Of a stretch of 53,643 nt of DNA, positions 42,351 to 51,700 are shown in pieces. Position numbers and translations under genes: made by a program. Each line of letters opens with the position of its first letter. Position 1 is the first letter of the stretch. Location: contig CALLBC010000117.1 in assembly GCA_938001965.1 (NCBI GenBank), positions 1-53,643 on the forward strand, given 5' to 3'. Source of the DNA: an uncultured Bdellovibrionales bacterium (lineage in GTDB: Bacteria > Bdellovibrionota > Bdellovibrionia > Bdellovibrionales > UBA1609). The notes beneath the pieces are model-generated. The model saw nothing but the letters and a program-made list of their open reading frames with translations. It searched no databases and was not told where the DNA came from.

Positions 42351-44299
42351 TAGTTAAATCCAGAGTTATCATTTTATTTTTCGCACTAGTGTTGTTGTGG
42401 GGATCTGTAATATTTAGGGCTGCAATCGTACAGGTTTTACCAAATGAACGTTTATCCAGTATTGAGAAAAAGCAATTTAATAAAACAGTGACTTTGAACT
42501 CAAGAAGGGGGGCGATCTACGACCGTAGTGAAAATGAGCTAGCAGTAACTGTGACTTCCTTCTCAGTTTATGCTGACCCAAAGATTATAAAAAATAGAGT
42601 TAAGGTATCAAGAAATTTAGCCAAAATTTTAAATATACCAAGTAAAAAAATATTTAAAAAAATAAAAAATAAGAAAAAAAGATTTGTATGGTTGAAGCGA
42701 AGGGCTAGCTCAGAAATTAAAGATAAAATAGCTAAAGCACAATTAAAAGGGATATCAATCATTGAGGAACCAAAAAGAATTTATCCAAATGGCTCTTTAT
42801 TGGCTCAAACTTTAGGGTTTGTGGGTTCAGAGGAACAAGGGTTAGAGGGCTTAGAATTAAAATTAGATAAAGAGTTAAGGGGAGAGAAAAGAAAAATTAG
42901 ATTAAACCGTGATGCGAGAGGTAGACCTTTATTACTTAGCGGTCAGTTTTTCACAGATAATAAAGACGGAGTGGATTATAGCTTAACCATTGATAATGAA
43001 TTGCAATATAAGTTAGAAGCCGAATTAGTATCAACAGTTAATAGATTCCAGGCCGATTCGGCGGTGGGAGTTATTATGGATGTTGACACTTCTGAGGTAT
43101 TATCAATAGCTAATGTTCCAACTTTTGATGTTAATAACCCATTTAGCGCTAAGGCAATAAATAGAAAAAATAAAAGTATTACTGATGCATTTGAGCCAGG
43201 CAGTACTATGAAGACCTTTGTTTTAGCTGGGGCTATTGCCAGTGGTCAGTTTAAACCCAGCTCAAAAGTAGATTGTGAGGATGGTAAATTCAAAATAGGA
43301 AAACATTATATTAGGGAGTCAGATGCTCATCATAAGTTTGGTTTGATTTCTTTAAGTGAGGTTTTGGCGAAGTCTTCTAATGTAGGTACAGCGAAAGTGG
43401 CTTTAAAGCTTGGAGCAAAAAAAACAAGAAGTATTTTAAAAGATTTTGGTTTTGGAAAAAAAACAAATATTGGATTTCCGGGTGAGTCATCAGGTGTTTT
43501 GCATAAGACTCCTTGGCGTAAACATTTATTGAGTAATGTGTCTTTTGGTCATGGTATGACCGCCACGCCATTACAGATTGCAGCCGCTTATACGTCAATT
43601 GCTAATGGTGGTTTACTAAAAAAACCAGTTTTAGTTAAAAGCAGTTATAACCACTCTACTGGTGAGAAAAAAGAATTTTCATCAGAGCTAGTTAGGAGGG
43701 TATTAACTAAAGAAGATGCTGCTACAATGCGGCTAATGCTAATGGGAACGACCACAAAAAATGGAACTGGTTTTAATGCTCGTATTCATGGGTTTCCAGT
43801 GGCTGGAAAAACAGGGACGGCTCAAAAAGTATCTGCAAAAGGTGGTTATGAAAAGGGAGCGTATGTTGCAAGTTTTGCAGGCTTTGTTCCTGCCAATAAT
43901 CCAAAGTATGTAATTTACATTGCCGTTGATAACCCACGTTTAAAATACTATGGGTCGGAAGTTGCAGCGCCTGTTTTTGCAAAAGTAGCCAGCTATGCTG
44001 TCTTAAAAGAGGGATTGCCGCCAGTGCTTTTAAGTGAAGAGGATATTATTGATAAAAAACAAAATGAAATTAAGCTAAAACAAAAAATAGCACTTAAAAA
44101 AATAAACATAAATGGTGATAAAAAAATTAAGAGAGTGCCGATTTTAAGTGGTCTAAGTCTAAGACAGGTGTACCAGCGAGTGAGCGGGCAAGACTTAAAA
44201 ATTAAAGTAAATGGCTCTGGACGAGTTGTAAAAACATGGCCAGAAGCTGGAACTAATCTAGGTAAAAATAGATCCATAAAAGTTAAATTATCAAATTAA
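42338..44299 (+). CDS. ftsI: Peptidoglycan transpeptidase FtsI (PBP3) with C-terminal PASTA domain, probable AUU start
   Basis: Septal D,D-transpeptidase. Motifs: RRGAIYDRSENELAVT, SxxK in FEPGSTMKTF (nucleophile S289), SxN in KSSNVGTAK, and KTG in VAGKTGTAQK. A single PASTA unit ends the protein (VPILSGLSLRQVYQRV, VVKTWPEAGTNL). Start: the first ATG/GTG/TTG in frame is GTG 42389, which would cut the membrane anchor in half. The frame is open upstream, and ATT 42338, eight bases after GGGGAG, gives a proper anchor: KAIIVKSRVIILFFALV then LLWG. AUU is a rare but real start codon. The overlap with ftsL is then 13 bp. Confidence 0.93.
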   Translation: MKAIIVKSRVIILFFALVLLWGSVIFRAAIVQVLPNERLSSIEKKQFNKTVTLNSRRGAIYDRSENELAVTVTSFSVYADPKIIKNRVKVSRNLAKILNIPSKKIFKKIKNKKKRFVWLKRRASSEIKDKIAKAQLKGISIIEEPKRIYPNGSLLAQTLGFVGSEEQGLEGLELKLDKELRGEKRKIRLNRDARGRPLLLSGQFFTDNKDGVDYSLTIDNELQYKLEAELVSTVNRFQADSAVGVIMDVDTSEVLSIANVPTFDVNNPFSAKAINRKNKSITDAFEPGSTMKTFVLAGAIASGQFKPSSKVDCEDGKFKIGKHYIRESDAHHKFGLISLSEVLAKSSNVGTAKVALKLGAKKTRSILKDFGFGKKTNIGFPGESSGVLHKTPWRKHLLSNVSFGHGMTATPLQIAAAYTSIANGGLLKKPVLVKSSYNHSTGEKKEFSSELVRRVLTKEDAATMRLMLMGTTTKNGTGFNARIHGFPVAGKTGTAQKVSAKGGYEKGAYVASFAGFVPANNPKYVIYIAVDNPRLKYYGSEVAAPVFAKVASYAVLKEGLPPVLLSEEDIIDKKQNEIKLKQKIALKKININGDKKIKRVPILSGLSLRQVYQRVSGQDLKIKVNGSGRVVKTWPEAGTNLGKNRSIKVKLSN

Positions 44300-44310
44300 A
44301 AATTCTGGCA

Positions 44311-44361
44311 CGACTGTTTCAAATTGATACACCATATTTTTGTTTCACTTCAGTACAGTCG
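44311..44361. other. Inverted repeat CGACTGT / ACAGTCG after ftsI
   Basis: 7-bp perfect arms at 44311-44317 and 44355-44361 separated by 37 bases, 11 bp past the ftsI stop. It could reduce read-through between ftsI and the next gene. No T-run follows, so it is not a standard terminator. The rest of the 169-bp gap shows no other feature I can support. Confidence 0.25.
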
Positions 44362-44468
44362 GATTATGAGCTGTTCTTTAAATGCAGATGAAAAAATAGT
44401 TTTTTGTTTAAACACAAAATGTCGATAAAAAGTAGTAGGATAAGAGCTAATAAAGAGTAGAGGGGACT

Positions 44469-46178
44469 ATGAGGCGTAAAGTAAGAAATATTGTAATTGT
44501 ATTAGGTTTGGCAGTGATTGCCCTATTCTATCAAAACTGTAATGAGTTACAGTCAAATGGTTCTGAAAACTTAAGTTCTTTGGGTTGTACTACTGATGAC
44601 CTTCAAGGAAAAATAAAACAAAAGTTAAGCACACAAAGCTGGTATATGGAAGAGGTTCTGGAAAATGGAGTCTTCACTGTATCAAATTCAAATAGAGAAA
44701 CCTGGAATACTCATTGGATGCATGACTCCATTAACGGTGCTCATATTGGTGTTAATGGTTGGGCCTTAGGTGCTAAGCTTGTTGATAATGTCCACGCTCT
44801 TTGGGAAATAGAAGATGATACTGGTGAGCTTGCATTACAGTGGTTCATGGGTGGTTACAATCGAGATTACAATGGTAAGCCTCAAGATGGCTGGTATTAC
44901 AATAACCAAAAGGGTGGGAATGATGTAAAAGCTTACCCAAGAATCGCCATTGGTACAGCCTCTGGTCAGCCTAATGCCAGTTGGGGAGCGCCAAATGTTC
45001 CTTCTAAAACAACTAATGGTATTAAGCATGTTGATCATGAAAAAATAAGAAATGAAGTTGGTATACCTTCAAGATACAAGGATGCTCCTAAAATTGATTT
45101 AAATGTTGATTTAAGGTTTAGTATGGGTAGCGATGCTGTGCCAGCTAAAGATAAATACGGAAATTTCTTTTTTGCAGTAGACTCTTACTTTCACGATATT
45201 GATACTCCAAGTTTACAGCTTGATCCTAGCTTAGCTGGAACTTTAAGTGGCTTAAATGATTCTAGTGGTAATATATTTGGGAAGCGTATGGAAGACAGAA
45301 AAGAGTCCTCTAAAAGATGGGCCATGATGATTTGGTATGGTAAGTCAGCTTATTATGCAACTTCAGGTGGAAAAACTCTGGCTGAAGATGTAATGATTGG
45401 CGGTGTGCCACATACAGTGAAATACAAACTAGAAAAAGCATCTCATCATACATTTCACTACGCCTCGTTTATCATGAAGCGTGATGTTGAGAGATTTTAT
45501 AAATCAAGATTACAACCAACCATTACTTTTAATGACTACGCTGACTTTTTAACTGATGGTCGTTATCAAGCTATACTAGATGCTTATATGGATAAAAACG
45601 GTGACCTGATAGATTTAGATGATGTTAAAAGAAGAATTAAAGCACCAACACCAGATTATGTCTTAACAGATGTAAATTTAGGTGTGGAGATTTTATCTAA
45701 CCCAGACACTCCTCAAGACACATCTCCAAAGCCGGTAAGAATCAACTTTAAAAGGTTATCTTTCAGCGTAGAAGGTAAGGGTGAGTTTGGACATAAAGGT
45801 GATCCAAATAACAGAACTCCAGCATCATTAGCTGATCCAATTGTAGACCCAGGTGATTCAACTCCTATTGATGGTAAAACAAAAGGCTTCCCTGCTGGAG
45901 ATTGTTCGCAAGTCATTATTGGTGAGACATATAATTATGAAGAGAATTTAGTGACAGTTAAGAACATTGTTTACGACAATATTGATTGGCCTTATGTTCA
46001 ATTTGTCGAAGGTGGTGGCAAGTCCTGTGACAATCGTAATAGGAAGCCGGATACTAAGGATCTAATAGATAAAGAGCCAATAGATAAAGAGCCAATTGGT
46101 AAGGACCCAATAGATAAAGAGCCAATTGGTAAGGACCCAGCTAGAGATGTGCAAGAAGTTGGTCCTTGCCCCAAGTAA
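44469..46178 (+). CDS. Putative lipoprotein inserted in the dcw cluster, with pentapeptide repeats
   Basis: No family recognised. The N-terminus (RNIVIVLGLAVIALFYQNCN) is a membrane signal ending at a cysteine, so lipidation at C24 is likely though the lipobox YQNC is atypical. The 569-residue body is rich in Trp, Tyr, Gly and Asn, suggesting an extracellular beta-rich domain (WNTHWMHDSINGAHIGVNGW, WALMIW-like stretches). Near the end, 15-bp units at 46062-46136 encode alternating PIDKE and PIGKD. GGGGA precedes the ATG. It lies between ftsI and murE, where standard dcw clusters have no such gene, and has its own terminator. A role in envelope or surface structure is a guess. Confidence 0.72.
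   Translation: MRRKVRNIVIVLGLAVIALFYQNCNELQSNGSENLSSLGCTTDDLQGKIKQKLSTQSWYMEEVLENGVFTVSNSNRETWNTHWMHDSINGAHIGVNGWALGAKLVDNVHALWEIEDDTGELALQWFMGGYNRDYNGKPQDGWYYNNQKGGNDVKAYPRIAIGTASGQPNASWGAPNVPSKTTNGIKHVDHEKIRNEVGIPSRYKDAPKIDLNVDLRFSMGSDAVPAKDKYGNFFFAVDSYFHDIDTPSLQLDPSLAGTLSGLNDSSGNIFGKRMEDRKESSKRWAMMIWYGKSAYYATSGGKTLAEDVMIGGVPHTVKYKLEKASHHTFHYASFIMKRDVERFYKSRLQPTITFNDYADFLTDGRYQAILDAYMDKNGDLIDLDDVKRRIKAPTPDYVLTDVNLGVEILSNPDTPQDTSPKPVRINFKRLSFSVEGKGEFGHKGDPNNRTPASLADPIVDPGDSTPIDGKTKGFPAGDCSQVIIGETYNYEENLVTVKNIVYDNIDWPYVQFVEGGGKSCDNRNRKPDTKDLIDKEPIDKEPIGKDPIDKEPIGKDPARDVQEVGPCPK
46062..46136 (+). repeat. Five tandem 15-bp units in the lipoprotein 3' end
   Basis: Two unit types alternate: CCAATAGATAAAGAG (PIDKE) at 46077 and 46107, and CCAATTGGTAAGGAC (PIGKD) at 46092 and 46122, preceded by a variant at 46062. 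The copies are identical at DNA level, so the array is recent or kept uniform by slippage, and copy number is likely to vary between strains. Confidence 0.92.
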
Positions 46179-46212
46179 AGAGACTTCACCCACTTAATAT
46201 ATTAATTTCTTT

Positions 46213-46243
46213 AGGCCTAAAACACTTTGTTTTAGGCCTTTTA
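46213..46243 (+). terminator. Rho-independent terminator inside the dcw cluster
   Basis: A perfect 12-bp stem (AGGCCTAAAACA / TGTTTTAGGCCT) with a three-base loop, followed by TTTT. It lies 34 bp after the lipoprotein stop and 45 bp before murE. It should separate the mraZ-ftsI-lipoprotein transcript from murE onward. Confidence 0.88.
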
Positions 46244-46251
46244 ATTGTCTC

Positions 46252-46279
46252 TTGAAAATAACCATAATTAAGTTAATAT
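46252..46279 (+). promoter_or_regulatory. Candidate promoter for murE (possibly leaderless)
   Basis: TTGAAA at 46252 and TAATAT at 46274 are separated by 16 bp and resemble a sigma-70-type promoter. Transcription would begin within a few bases of the murE ATG at 46288. No Shine-Dalgarno sequence is visible before that ATG, consistent with a leaderless or nearly leaderless message. The terminator just upstream makes a promoter here necessary. Confidence 0.5.
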
Positions 46280-46287
46280 AAATTCAT

Positions 46288-47778
46288 ATGACCTTTAATT
46301 TAAGTTACATTCAAAGTTTAATAAATGCTGAAATTGTAGGTAGTGTTACCGATTTATCTCAAGAGATTTCATGCAATAATATTACTAGTCATTCTAAAGA
46401 GGTTGATAAAGATAGCCTGTTTGTTGCCATTAAGGGTACCAAGGTTGATGGTCATGTTTTTTTGGGAGATGTCTGTAAAAAAACAAATATGATAGTAGTT
46501 GAAAATGAAAAGGCTATACCAAGTGATTTTAAAGGTGTTGCCTTTAAAGTGTCTTCGTCAAAGCATGCCTTGGCAATGCTATGCCATCATTTTTACTCTC
46601 CTGATGTTGAGAAAATGGTTTTTTACGGCGTAACAGGAACCAATGGGAAAACAAGCACCACTTATATTATCGAAAGTCTTTTGAATTACCTAAATGTAAA
46701 AGTTGGTATTTTAGGAACAAATAATCATAGGCTTCGTGAGAAAGTATGGGAGAGTCAGTTAACCACTCCAGGGCCTATAAAATTACATAAGCGTTTAAAT
46801 GAAATGCAGGAGTTAGGAGCTCATTCAATAGCTATGGAGGTCTCAAGTCACGCTCTAGATCAGGGGCGGGTTGATGGCCTTTTGTTTGATGTGGCAATTT
46901 TTACTAATTTATCTATAGATCATTTAAACTATCATGGCAGCCTAGAAGAGTATTTTATGGCGAAGCGAAAGCTATTTAACCAGCGTCTAAGGAAAAATGC
47001 TGTATCTGTGGTTAATGGTGATGATAGTCACTCACATAAAATTATTCCTTCAGAGGGCAAAAGATATTCTTTTGGCCAAGCTGAGCACAATGATTTTATT
47101 TTTAAAATTGAGCACCAAAGTTTTGCTGGATGCCAAGTTGAGCTATTTCATCAAAACAAAAGTTATAAGTTTTTAAGTCCACTGGTAGGCCTACACAATG
47201 TATATAATGTTGTGGGTTCTATTGTTGCGCTTTGGTCGCAAGGCTATGTGATCGCTGACATTTTAGAGGCCGTTAAAAATTTACCAGTTATCCCAGGCCG
47301 ACTAGAGCCATTATTAAACTCATTTGGTTTTAACATTTTTGTTGATTACGCACATACGGACGATGCTCTAAAGCAAGTTCTCGTTGTTTTAGGCGAAATT
47401 AAAAAAAGTATTAGCTTAGACTCTCGTATAATCACAGTATTTGGTTGCGGTGGAGACAGAGATAAATCAAAACGACCACTCATGTTTAAAGCTGCTCATG
47501 AAAATTCTGATGTGGTTATTGTCACTTCGGATAATCCAAGAACAGAAGAGCCCTACTCAATAATTAATGATATTTTAGTTAATAATGCAGAAGATAAAGA
47601 ATCAATTTTTATTGAAGAAGATAGAGCCAGTGCAATAAAGATGGCCGTTAAAATGTGTAAAGAAAATGACATTTTACTGATTGCTGGTAAAGGGCATGAA
47701 CACTACCAAATTATTGGCCAAAAAAAATATCCATTTAGTGATCACAAAGTCATTAAGGAGGCTTTAAGTGGCTTGTAA
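46288..47778 (+). CDS. murE: UDP-MurNAc-tripeptide synthetase MurE (meso-DAP type)
   Basis: Adds the third residue of the peptidoglycan stem peptide in the cytoplasm. The ATP loop is GVTGTNGKTSTTYI. Further marks are TTPGPIKLHKRL, AMEVSSHALDQGRVDG, FTNLSIDHLNYHG, FGCGGDRDKSKRPLM, and TSDNPRTEEP. The DNPR motif is the one that selects meso-diaminopimelate. 496 residues is normal. The start has no Shine-Dalgarno site (see promoter entry). The stop overlaps murF by 11 bp. Confidence 0.97.
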   Translation: MTFNLSYIQSLINAEIVGSVTDLSQEISCNNITSHSKEVDKDSLFVAIKGTKVDGHVFLGDVCKKTNMIVVENEKAIPSDFKGVAFKVSSSKHALAMLCHHFYSPDVEKMVFYGVTGTNGKTSTTYIIESLLNYLNVKVGILGTNNHRLREKVWESQLTTPGPIKLHKRLNEMQELGAHSIAMEVSSHALDQGRVDGLLFDVAIFTNLSIDHLNYHGSLEEYFMAKRKLFNQRLRKNAVSVVNGDDSHSHKIIPSEGKRYSFGQAEHNDFIFKIEHQSFAGCQVELFHQNKSYKFLSPLVGLHNVYNVVGSIVALWSQGYVIADILEAVKNLPVIPGRLEPLLNSFGFNIFVDYAHTDDALKQVLVVLGEIKKSISLDSRIITVFGCGGDRDKSKRPLMFKAAHENSDVVIVTSDNPRTEEPYSIINDILVNNAEDKESIFIEEDRASAIKMAVKMCKENDILLIAGKGHEHYQIIGQKKYPFSDHKVIKEALSGL

Positions 47779-49150
47779 TTTATCAGTGGGTGAAATTGTT
47801 ACGGCAGTGAATGGGGAGTTAATTGCTGGTGACTCGAGTTTAATCATTAATGGTGTTGGTACTGACAGCCGTTCCGATTTAACAGGGCAATGCTTTTTTC
47901 CGCTTAAAGGTGATAATTTTGATGGCCATGATTTTATTGAAGCTGCAATAAAAAATAAAGCGGCCCTAGTTATTACACATAAAGAGATGGAAGTGAATAA
48001 CTCTAAGGTTGCCATAATAAAGGTGGACGATACATTAATTGCTTTACAAGATTTAGCTCATTACTGGCGTAAGCAGCTAGGGGCAAAGGTTTTAGCCATA
48101 TCAGGTTCAAACGGTAAAACCACTTCAAAAGAATTTACAAAATGCCTAATGAACAACTCCTATAAAGTTACAGCTAGCCATGCCAGCTTTAATAATCATT
48201 GGGGAGTTCCGTTAACATTATTGAGCGTGGATAAAAAAGATGAAGTTGCAATTATTGAAATGGGTATGAATCATTTAGGGGAGCTAAAAAACCTATCTAA
48301 AATAGCGGAGCAAGATGTTTCTGTGGTGACTACGATTGGCAGGGCTCATGTGGGTGAAGTTGGCTCATTTGAAAGTATAATAAAAGCTAAAAAAGAGTTG
48401 TATGACTTTTCACCAGAAGCGATTCATATTTTTAATATTGATAATAAAGAAACCCATAAAATTTTTATGGAAAGCCCATGTAAAAATAAAATGACTTTTT
48501 CAGAAACAAATAAAGATGCTGATGTGTTTTTATATGCTGATCAACTAGAGTTAAATAAGATTTTAGTGAAAGGGCATATAAAGGGTGTGGTCGGTGAGTC
48601 TTGGATACCCATATTTGGAAAACATAATGTGTATAATGTAATGGTGGCGGCAAGCCTAGCCATAACTTGTGATATGAGCCCTGAGAAAATTTGGACTGAA
48701 CTCAGCAATATAAAAGGAACTTGGGGCAGGAGTGAAATTAAAAACTCTCCCGAGGGCTTTAAAGTAATTTTTGATGCCTATAATGCAAATCCGGAAAGCG
48801 TTTTGGCTCTTCATAACAATGTTAATGAGCTGAACTACCAAGGTAAGAAGTACTTTGTTTTGGGCGATATGCTTGAGATGGGTAGTGAGTCTGAGCAACT
48901 GCATTTGCAAGTTATTGAAAAGATTAAGCCTTATTACGACGGTATTTGGTATGTGGGGCAGCACACCGAGTCAATTAGGCCATTATTTGATGTTAGTGAA
49001 ATTGGAAAAAACGTTTTCTTATCAAGTACTTATGAAGTAATGCTTGCAATGAAATTCCATTCTATGTTAAACCCTGAGGATCTTGTATTAATAAAAGGTT
49101 CCAGAGGCATGAAATTAGAGTCCATCCTTGAGGCCTGGAAGATAAGTTAG
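47768..49150 (+). CDS. murF: UDP-MurNAc-pentapeptide synthetase MurF
   Basis: Adds D-Ala-D-Ala to the UDP-MurNAc-tripeptide. GTG start at 47768 with AAGGAGG six bases upstream, inside the end of murE. Motifs: GVGTDSRSDLTGQCFFPLKG, ATP loop ISGSNGKTTSKEF, FNNHWGVPLTLL, EMGMNHLGELKNL, FDAYNANPESVLAL and KYFVLGDMLEMG. 460 residues, normal. It is coupled to murE and 9 bp before mraY. Confidence 0.97.
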   Translation: MACNLSVGEIVTAVNGELIAGDSSLIINGVGTDSRSDLTGQCFFPLKGDNFDGHDFIEAAIKNKAALVITHKEMEVNNSKVAIIKVDDTLIALQDLAHYWRKQLGAKVLAISGSNGKTTSKEFTKCLMNNSYKVTASHASFNNHWGVPLTLLSVDKKDEVAIIEMGMNHLGELKNLSKIAEQDVSVVTTIGRAHVGEVGSFESIIKAKKELYDFSPEAIHIFNIDNKETHKIFMESPCKNKMTFSETNKDADVFLYADQLELNKILVKGHIKGVVGESWIPIFGKHNVYNVMVAASLAITCDMSPEKIWTELSNIKGTWGRSEIKNSPEGFKVIFDAYNANPESVLALHNNVNELNYQGKKYFVLGDMLEMGSESEQLHLQVIEKIKPYYDGIWYVGQHTESIRPLFDVSEIGKNVFLSSTYEVMLAMKFHSMLNPEDLVLIKGSRGMKLESILEAWKIS

Positions 49151-49159
49151 AGGTCTTTT

Positions 49160-50236
49160 TTGTTATCACATTGGTTGTTTCAGTTTGCTGATGAGTATAC
49201 ATTTTTTAATGTATTTCGTTATTTAACTTTTAAATCTTTCATATCCTTTTTCACCGCATTTTTTGTATGTTGGTTTTTAGGTCCATTTTTTATTAAAAAA
49301 ATGGTGCAAAAACAAGTTAAACAAAATGTTCGTAAAGACGGTCCAGAAACTCATTTTAAAAAACAAGGTACGCCGACCATGGGTGGTGTACTAATAATGA
49401 TATCTATTTTAGTTTCCGCACTTTTGTGGATGGATATTTTTAATGTTTACTTACTTTCTGTATTAGCTTTGACCTTGAGCTTTGGTCTTATAGGTTACTT
49501 TGATGACTCTTTAACCATTAAACGAAAAAGCTCTAAAGGTTTGCCGGGGAAGTTAAGATTGTTCTTGGAGTTCTTAGCCTCAGGCTTAGTCGTTGGTTAT
49601 TTAGTATTTAATAACCAATTAAGTACTGAGCTACACTTTCCATTTTTTAAAAATTTATATTTTGATCTTGGTTATTTTTATATTTTATTTGGGTCCTTTG
49701 TTGTGGTTGGCTGTGCTAATGCCGTTAACTTGACGGATGGCTTAGATGGCTTGGCCATTGTGCCGGTTATGGTTTGTGCAATCACACTGGGTTTATTTGC
49801 CTATTTGGCAGGGCATTTTGAAATTGCTTCCTATTTAAATATACCACATATATCAGGCGCTGGTGGCTTAACCCCTTTAGCGGTGAGTATTGTCGCGGCG
49901 GGTATGGGTTTTTTATGGTACAACGCTTACCCGGCGCAAGTGTTCATGGGGGATGTTGGTAGTTTAGGCTTAGGTGGCTTTATTGGTGTTATGGCCGTAG
50001 TTACTAAAAATGAACTAATTTTATTATTACTGGGTGGAGTTTTTGTGGTGGAAGCTTTATCTGTGATTACACAGGTGGTGTCTTTTAAATTAACCGGTAA
50101 GCGTGTGTTTAAAATGGCTCCTATCCACCATCACTTTGAATTAAAAGGTTTAGTTGAAAACAAAATTATTGTCCGTTTTTGGATAATATCAATTTTATTA
50201 GCAGTACTAAGTTTAAGTACATTAAAGCTGAGGTAA
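49160..50236 (+). CDS. mraY: Phospho-N-acetylmuramoyl-pentapeptide transferase MraY
   Basis: Makes lipid I from UDP-MurNAc-pentapeptide and undecaprenyl phosphate in the inner membrane. TTG start at 49160, with AGAGG six bases upstream overlapping the murF stop; it gives the usual N-terminus ([11 protein letters not shown]). Motifs: [64 protein letters not shown] and [12 protein letters not shown]. About ten transmembrane helices. 358 residues, normal. Confidence 0.97.
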   Translation: MLSHWLFQFADEYTFFNVFRYLTFKSFISFFTAFFVCWFLGPFFIKKMVQKQVKQNVRKDGPETHFKKQGTPTMGGVLIMISILVSALLWMDIFNVYLLSVLALTLSFGLIGYFDDSLTIKRKSSKGLPGKLRLFLEFLASGLVVGYLVFNNQLSTELHFPFFKNLYFDLGYFYILFGSFVVVGCANAVNLTDGLDGLAIVPVMVCAITLGLFAYLAGHFEIASYLNIPHISGAGGLTPLAVSIVAAGMGFLWYNAYPAQVFMGDVGSLGLGGFIGVMAVVTKNELILLLLGGVFVVEALSVITQVVSFKLTGKRVFKMAPIHHHFELKGLVENKIIVRFWIISILLAVLSLSTLKLR

Positions 50237-50241
50237 GTATA

Positions 50242-51633
50242 ATGATGACAAGAGAGATATCAGAGATTAGAGGTAAAAAGATTTTAGTGGTTGGTTTGGC
50301 TAGAACAGGGGTGGCCTTATGTCATCTTCTAGTTAAGCACGGAGCCTTAGTAACTGTAAGTGATCATAAGTCTAAAGCAGAGTTGTCAAACTCATTAGAT
50401 AAAATGGCTGACATAGAGGTTACTTATGAGTTAGGTGGTCACACTCCTAAAACGTTTTTACAACAAGATATTATTATTCTTAGCCCTGGTATTTCGCCAA
50501 ACTTAAAACTATTTGATTATGCTAAAAGCCATGGCGTTAAGGTTACTGGTGAGTTTGAGTTTGTTACTCAGTATATTAAAGAACCAATCATAGCTATTAC
50601 AGGTACTAACGGAAAAACTACAGTGAGTAGTTTGTTAAAAGCAATGTTTGATGAGGAAGGCATAACTAATTGGTTAGGTGGTAACTTCGGTGCTCCTATG
50701 TCTGAATATATGCTAGCTGAAAAGCCAGCACAAATTGTTATAGCCGAGGTTTCTAGCTTTCAGTTAGAGCATGTAGAAAACTTTAAAGCTAAAAATATTA
50801 TTTTTACAAATATGGCTGAAAATCATTTAGACCGTTATAAAACAATGGAAGATTATATTAATGCTAAAAGAAAAATATTTTTAAATACCAATCAAGACAC
50901 AACAAGTATTTTAAATGCCGATGATAATGCGGTGGTTGAATTAGCACGAGATCCATCTGTACAGCGTGGACGTATTTTTTACTTCTCACGTCGTCCAATA
51001 TTAGAGCCACAAATTATGAATATTGGCGGTTGTGTAGTAGTTGATAACCAAATTAAACTGAGAACTGGCCCAGAGATTAAGTCATTTAATGTTCAGAATG
51101 TTAAAATGAGGGGTAAGCACTCACTTGAAAACTTAATGTCTTCGGCCCTAGCTGCCAGTGAAAACGGCGTATCTCCACAATCCATTCAAAAAGTAATTGA
51201 TAATTATGCTGGTCTCCAACACCGTCTTGAGTATGTAAGAAAAGTTGGTGGAGTTTTATTTTACAATGATTCAAAAGCCACTAACGTTCATGCTGTTAAG
51301 CGTGCTTTAAACTCTTTTGATGAAAACATTATTCTTGTAATGGGTGGAAAGGATACAAATCTTAATTACTCACCATTAATTGATGATATTAAGTTACGAG
51401 TTAAGAACTTAATTTTAGTGGGTGAGGCTAAAGAGCGTATAAATCGTGATATTGGTGATTATAGTGAAACCTTTTTAATTGGTACATTTGAAGAGGCCAT
51501 TCATATGGCTTATCAAAAAAGCCGTATTGATGACATCGTTCTATTATCACCGGGTTGCTCAAGCTTTGATATTTTCGATAGTTATATCGAGCGCGGTAAC
51601 TACTATAAAGAGATCGTAAATAAGTTTAGATAA
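50242..51633 (+). CDS. murD: UDP-MurNAc-L-alanine:D-glutamate ligase MurD
   Basis: Adds D-glutamate to UDP-MurNAc-L-alanine. The start is ATG 50242 (or the adjacent ATG 50245), preceded by GAGG; the open frame to 50179 runs inside mraY and is not used. Motifs: KILVVGLARTGVALCHLL, VLSPGI-type ILSPGISPNL, ATP loop ITGTNGKTTVSSL, SSFQLEHV, NMAENHLDRY, FYNDSKATNVHAV and VMGGKDTNLNY. 463 residues. It is the last dcw gene here; ftsW, murG, murC, ftsQ, ftsA and ftsZ do not follow. Confidence 0.97.
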   Translation: MMTREISEIRGKKILVVGLARTGVALCHLLVKHGALVTVSDHKSKAELSNSLDKMADIEVTYELGGHTPKTFLQQDIIILSPGISPNLKLFDYAKSHGVKVTGEFEFVTQYIKEPIIAITGTNGKTTVSSLLKAMFDEEGITNWLGGNFGAPMSEYMLAEKPAQIVIAEVSSFQLEHVENFKAKNIIFTNMAENHLDRYKTMEDYINAKRKIFLNTNQDTTSILNADDNAVVELARDPSVQRGRIFYFSRRPILEPQIMNIGGCVVVDNQIKLRTGPEIKSFNVQNVKMRGKHSLENLMSSALAASENGVSPQSIQKVIDNYAGLQHRLEYVRKVGGVLFYNDSKATNVHAVKRALNSFDENIILVMGGKDTNLNYSPLIDDIKLRVKNLILVGEAKERINRDIGDYSETFLIGTFEEAIHMAYQKSRIDDIVLLSPGCSSFDIFDSYIERGNYYKEIVNKFR

Positions 51634-51687
51634 ATGCAGTCACCCAGAGGCTTTAGCCGAAGGATCTCTTAGCTTATTTAGCATTTA
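51631..51687 (+). terminator. Hairpin after murD, possible terminator
   Basis: TAAATGC (including the murD stop codon) pairs with GCATTTA at 51681-51687, which is followed by TTTT. Inside, AGAG/CTCT and GGCTTTAGCC can also pair. The outer stem is only 7 bp and the loop is long, so termination is plausible but not certain. It would end the murE-murD transcript. Confidence 0.5.
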
Positions 51688-51700
51688 TTTTAAAATAGCC

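Noticed and set aside
42389-42400. GTG 42389 as the ftsI start
   Set aside because: It would remove the cytoplasmic residues and half of the membrane anchor, and no ribosome-binding site lies at the proper distance.
44305-44325. Sigma-54 promoter (TGGCAC...TTTCA)
   Set aside because: The -24 part fits, but the -12 GC is replaced by TC, and the site is over 140 bp from the next gene.
50179-50241. Upstream extension of murD
   Set aside because: It lies within mraY in another frame; the ATG at 50242 has a good GAGG site and begins the known domain.
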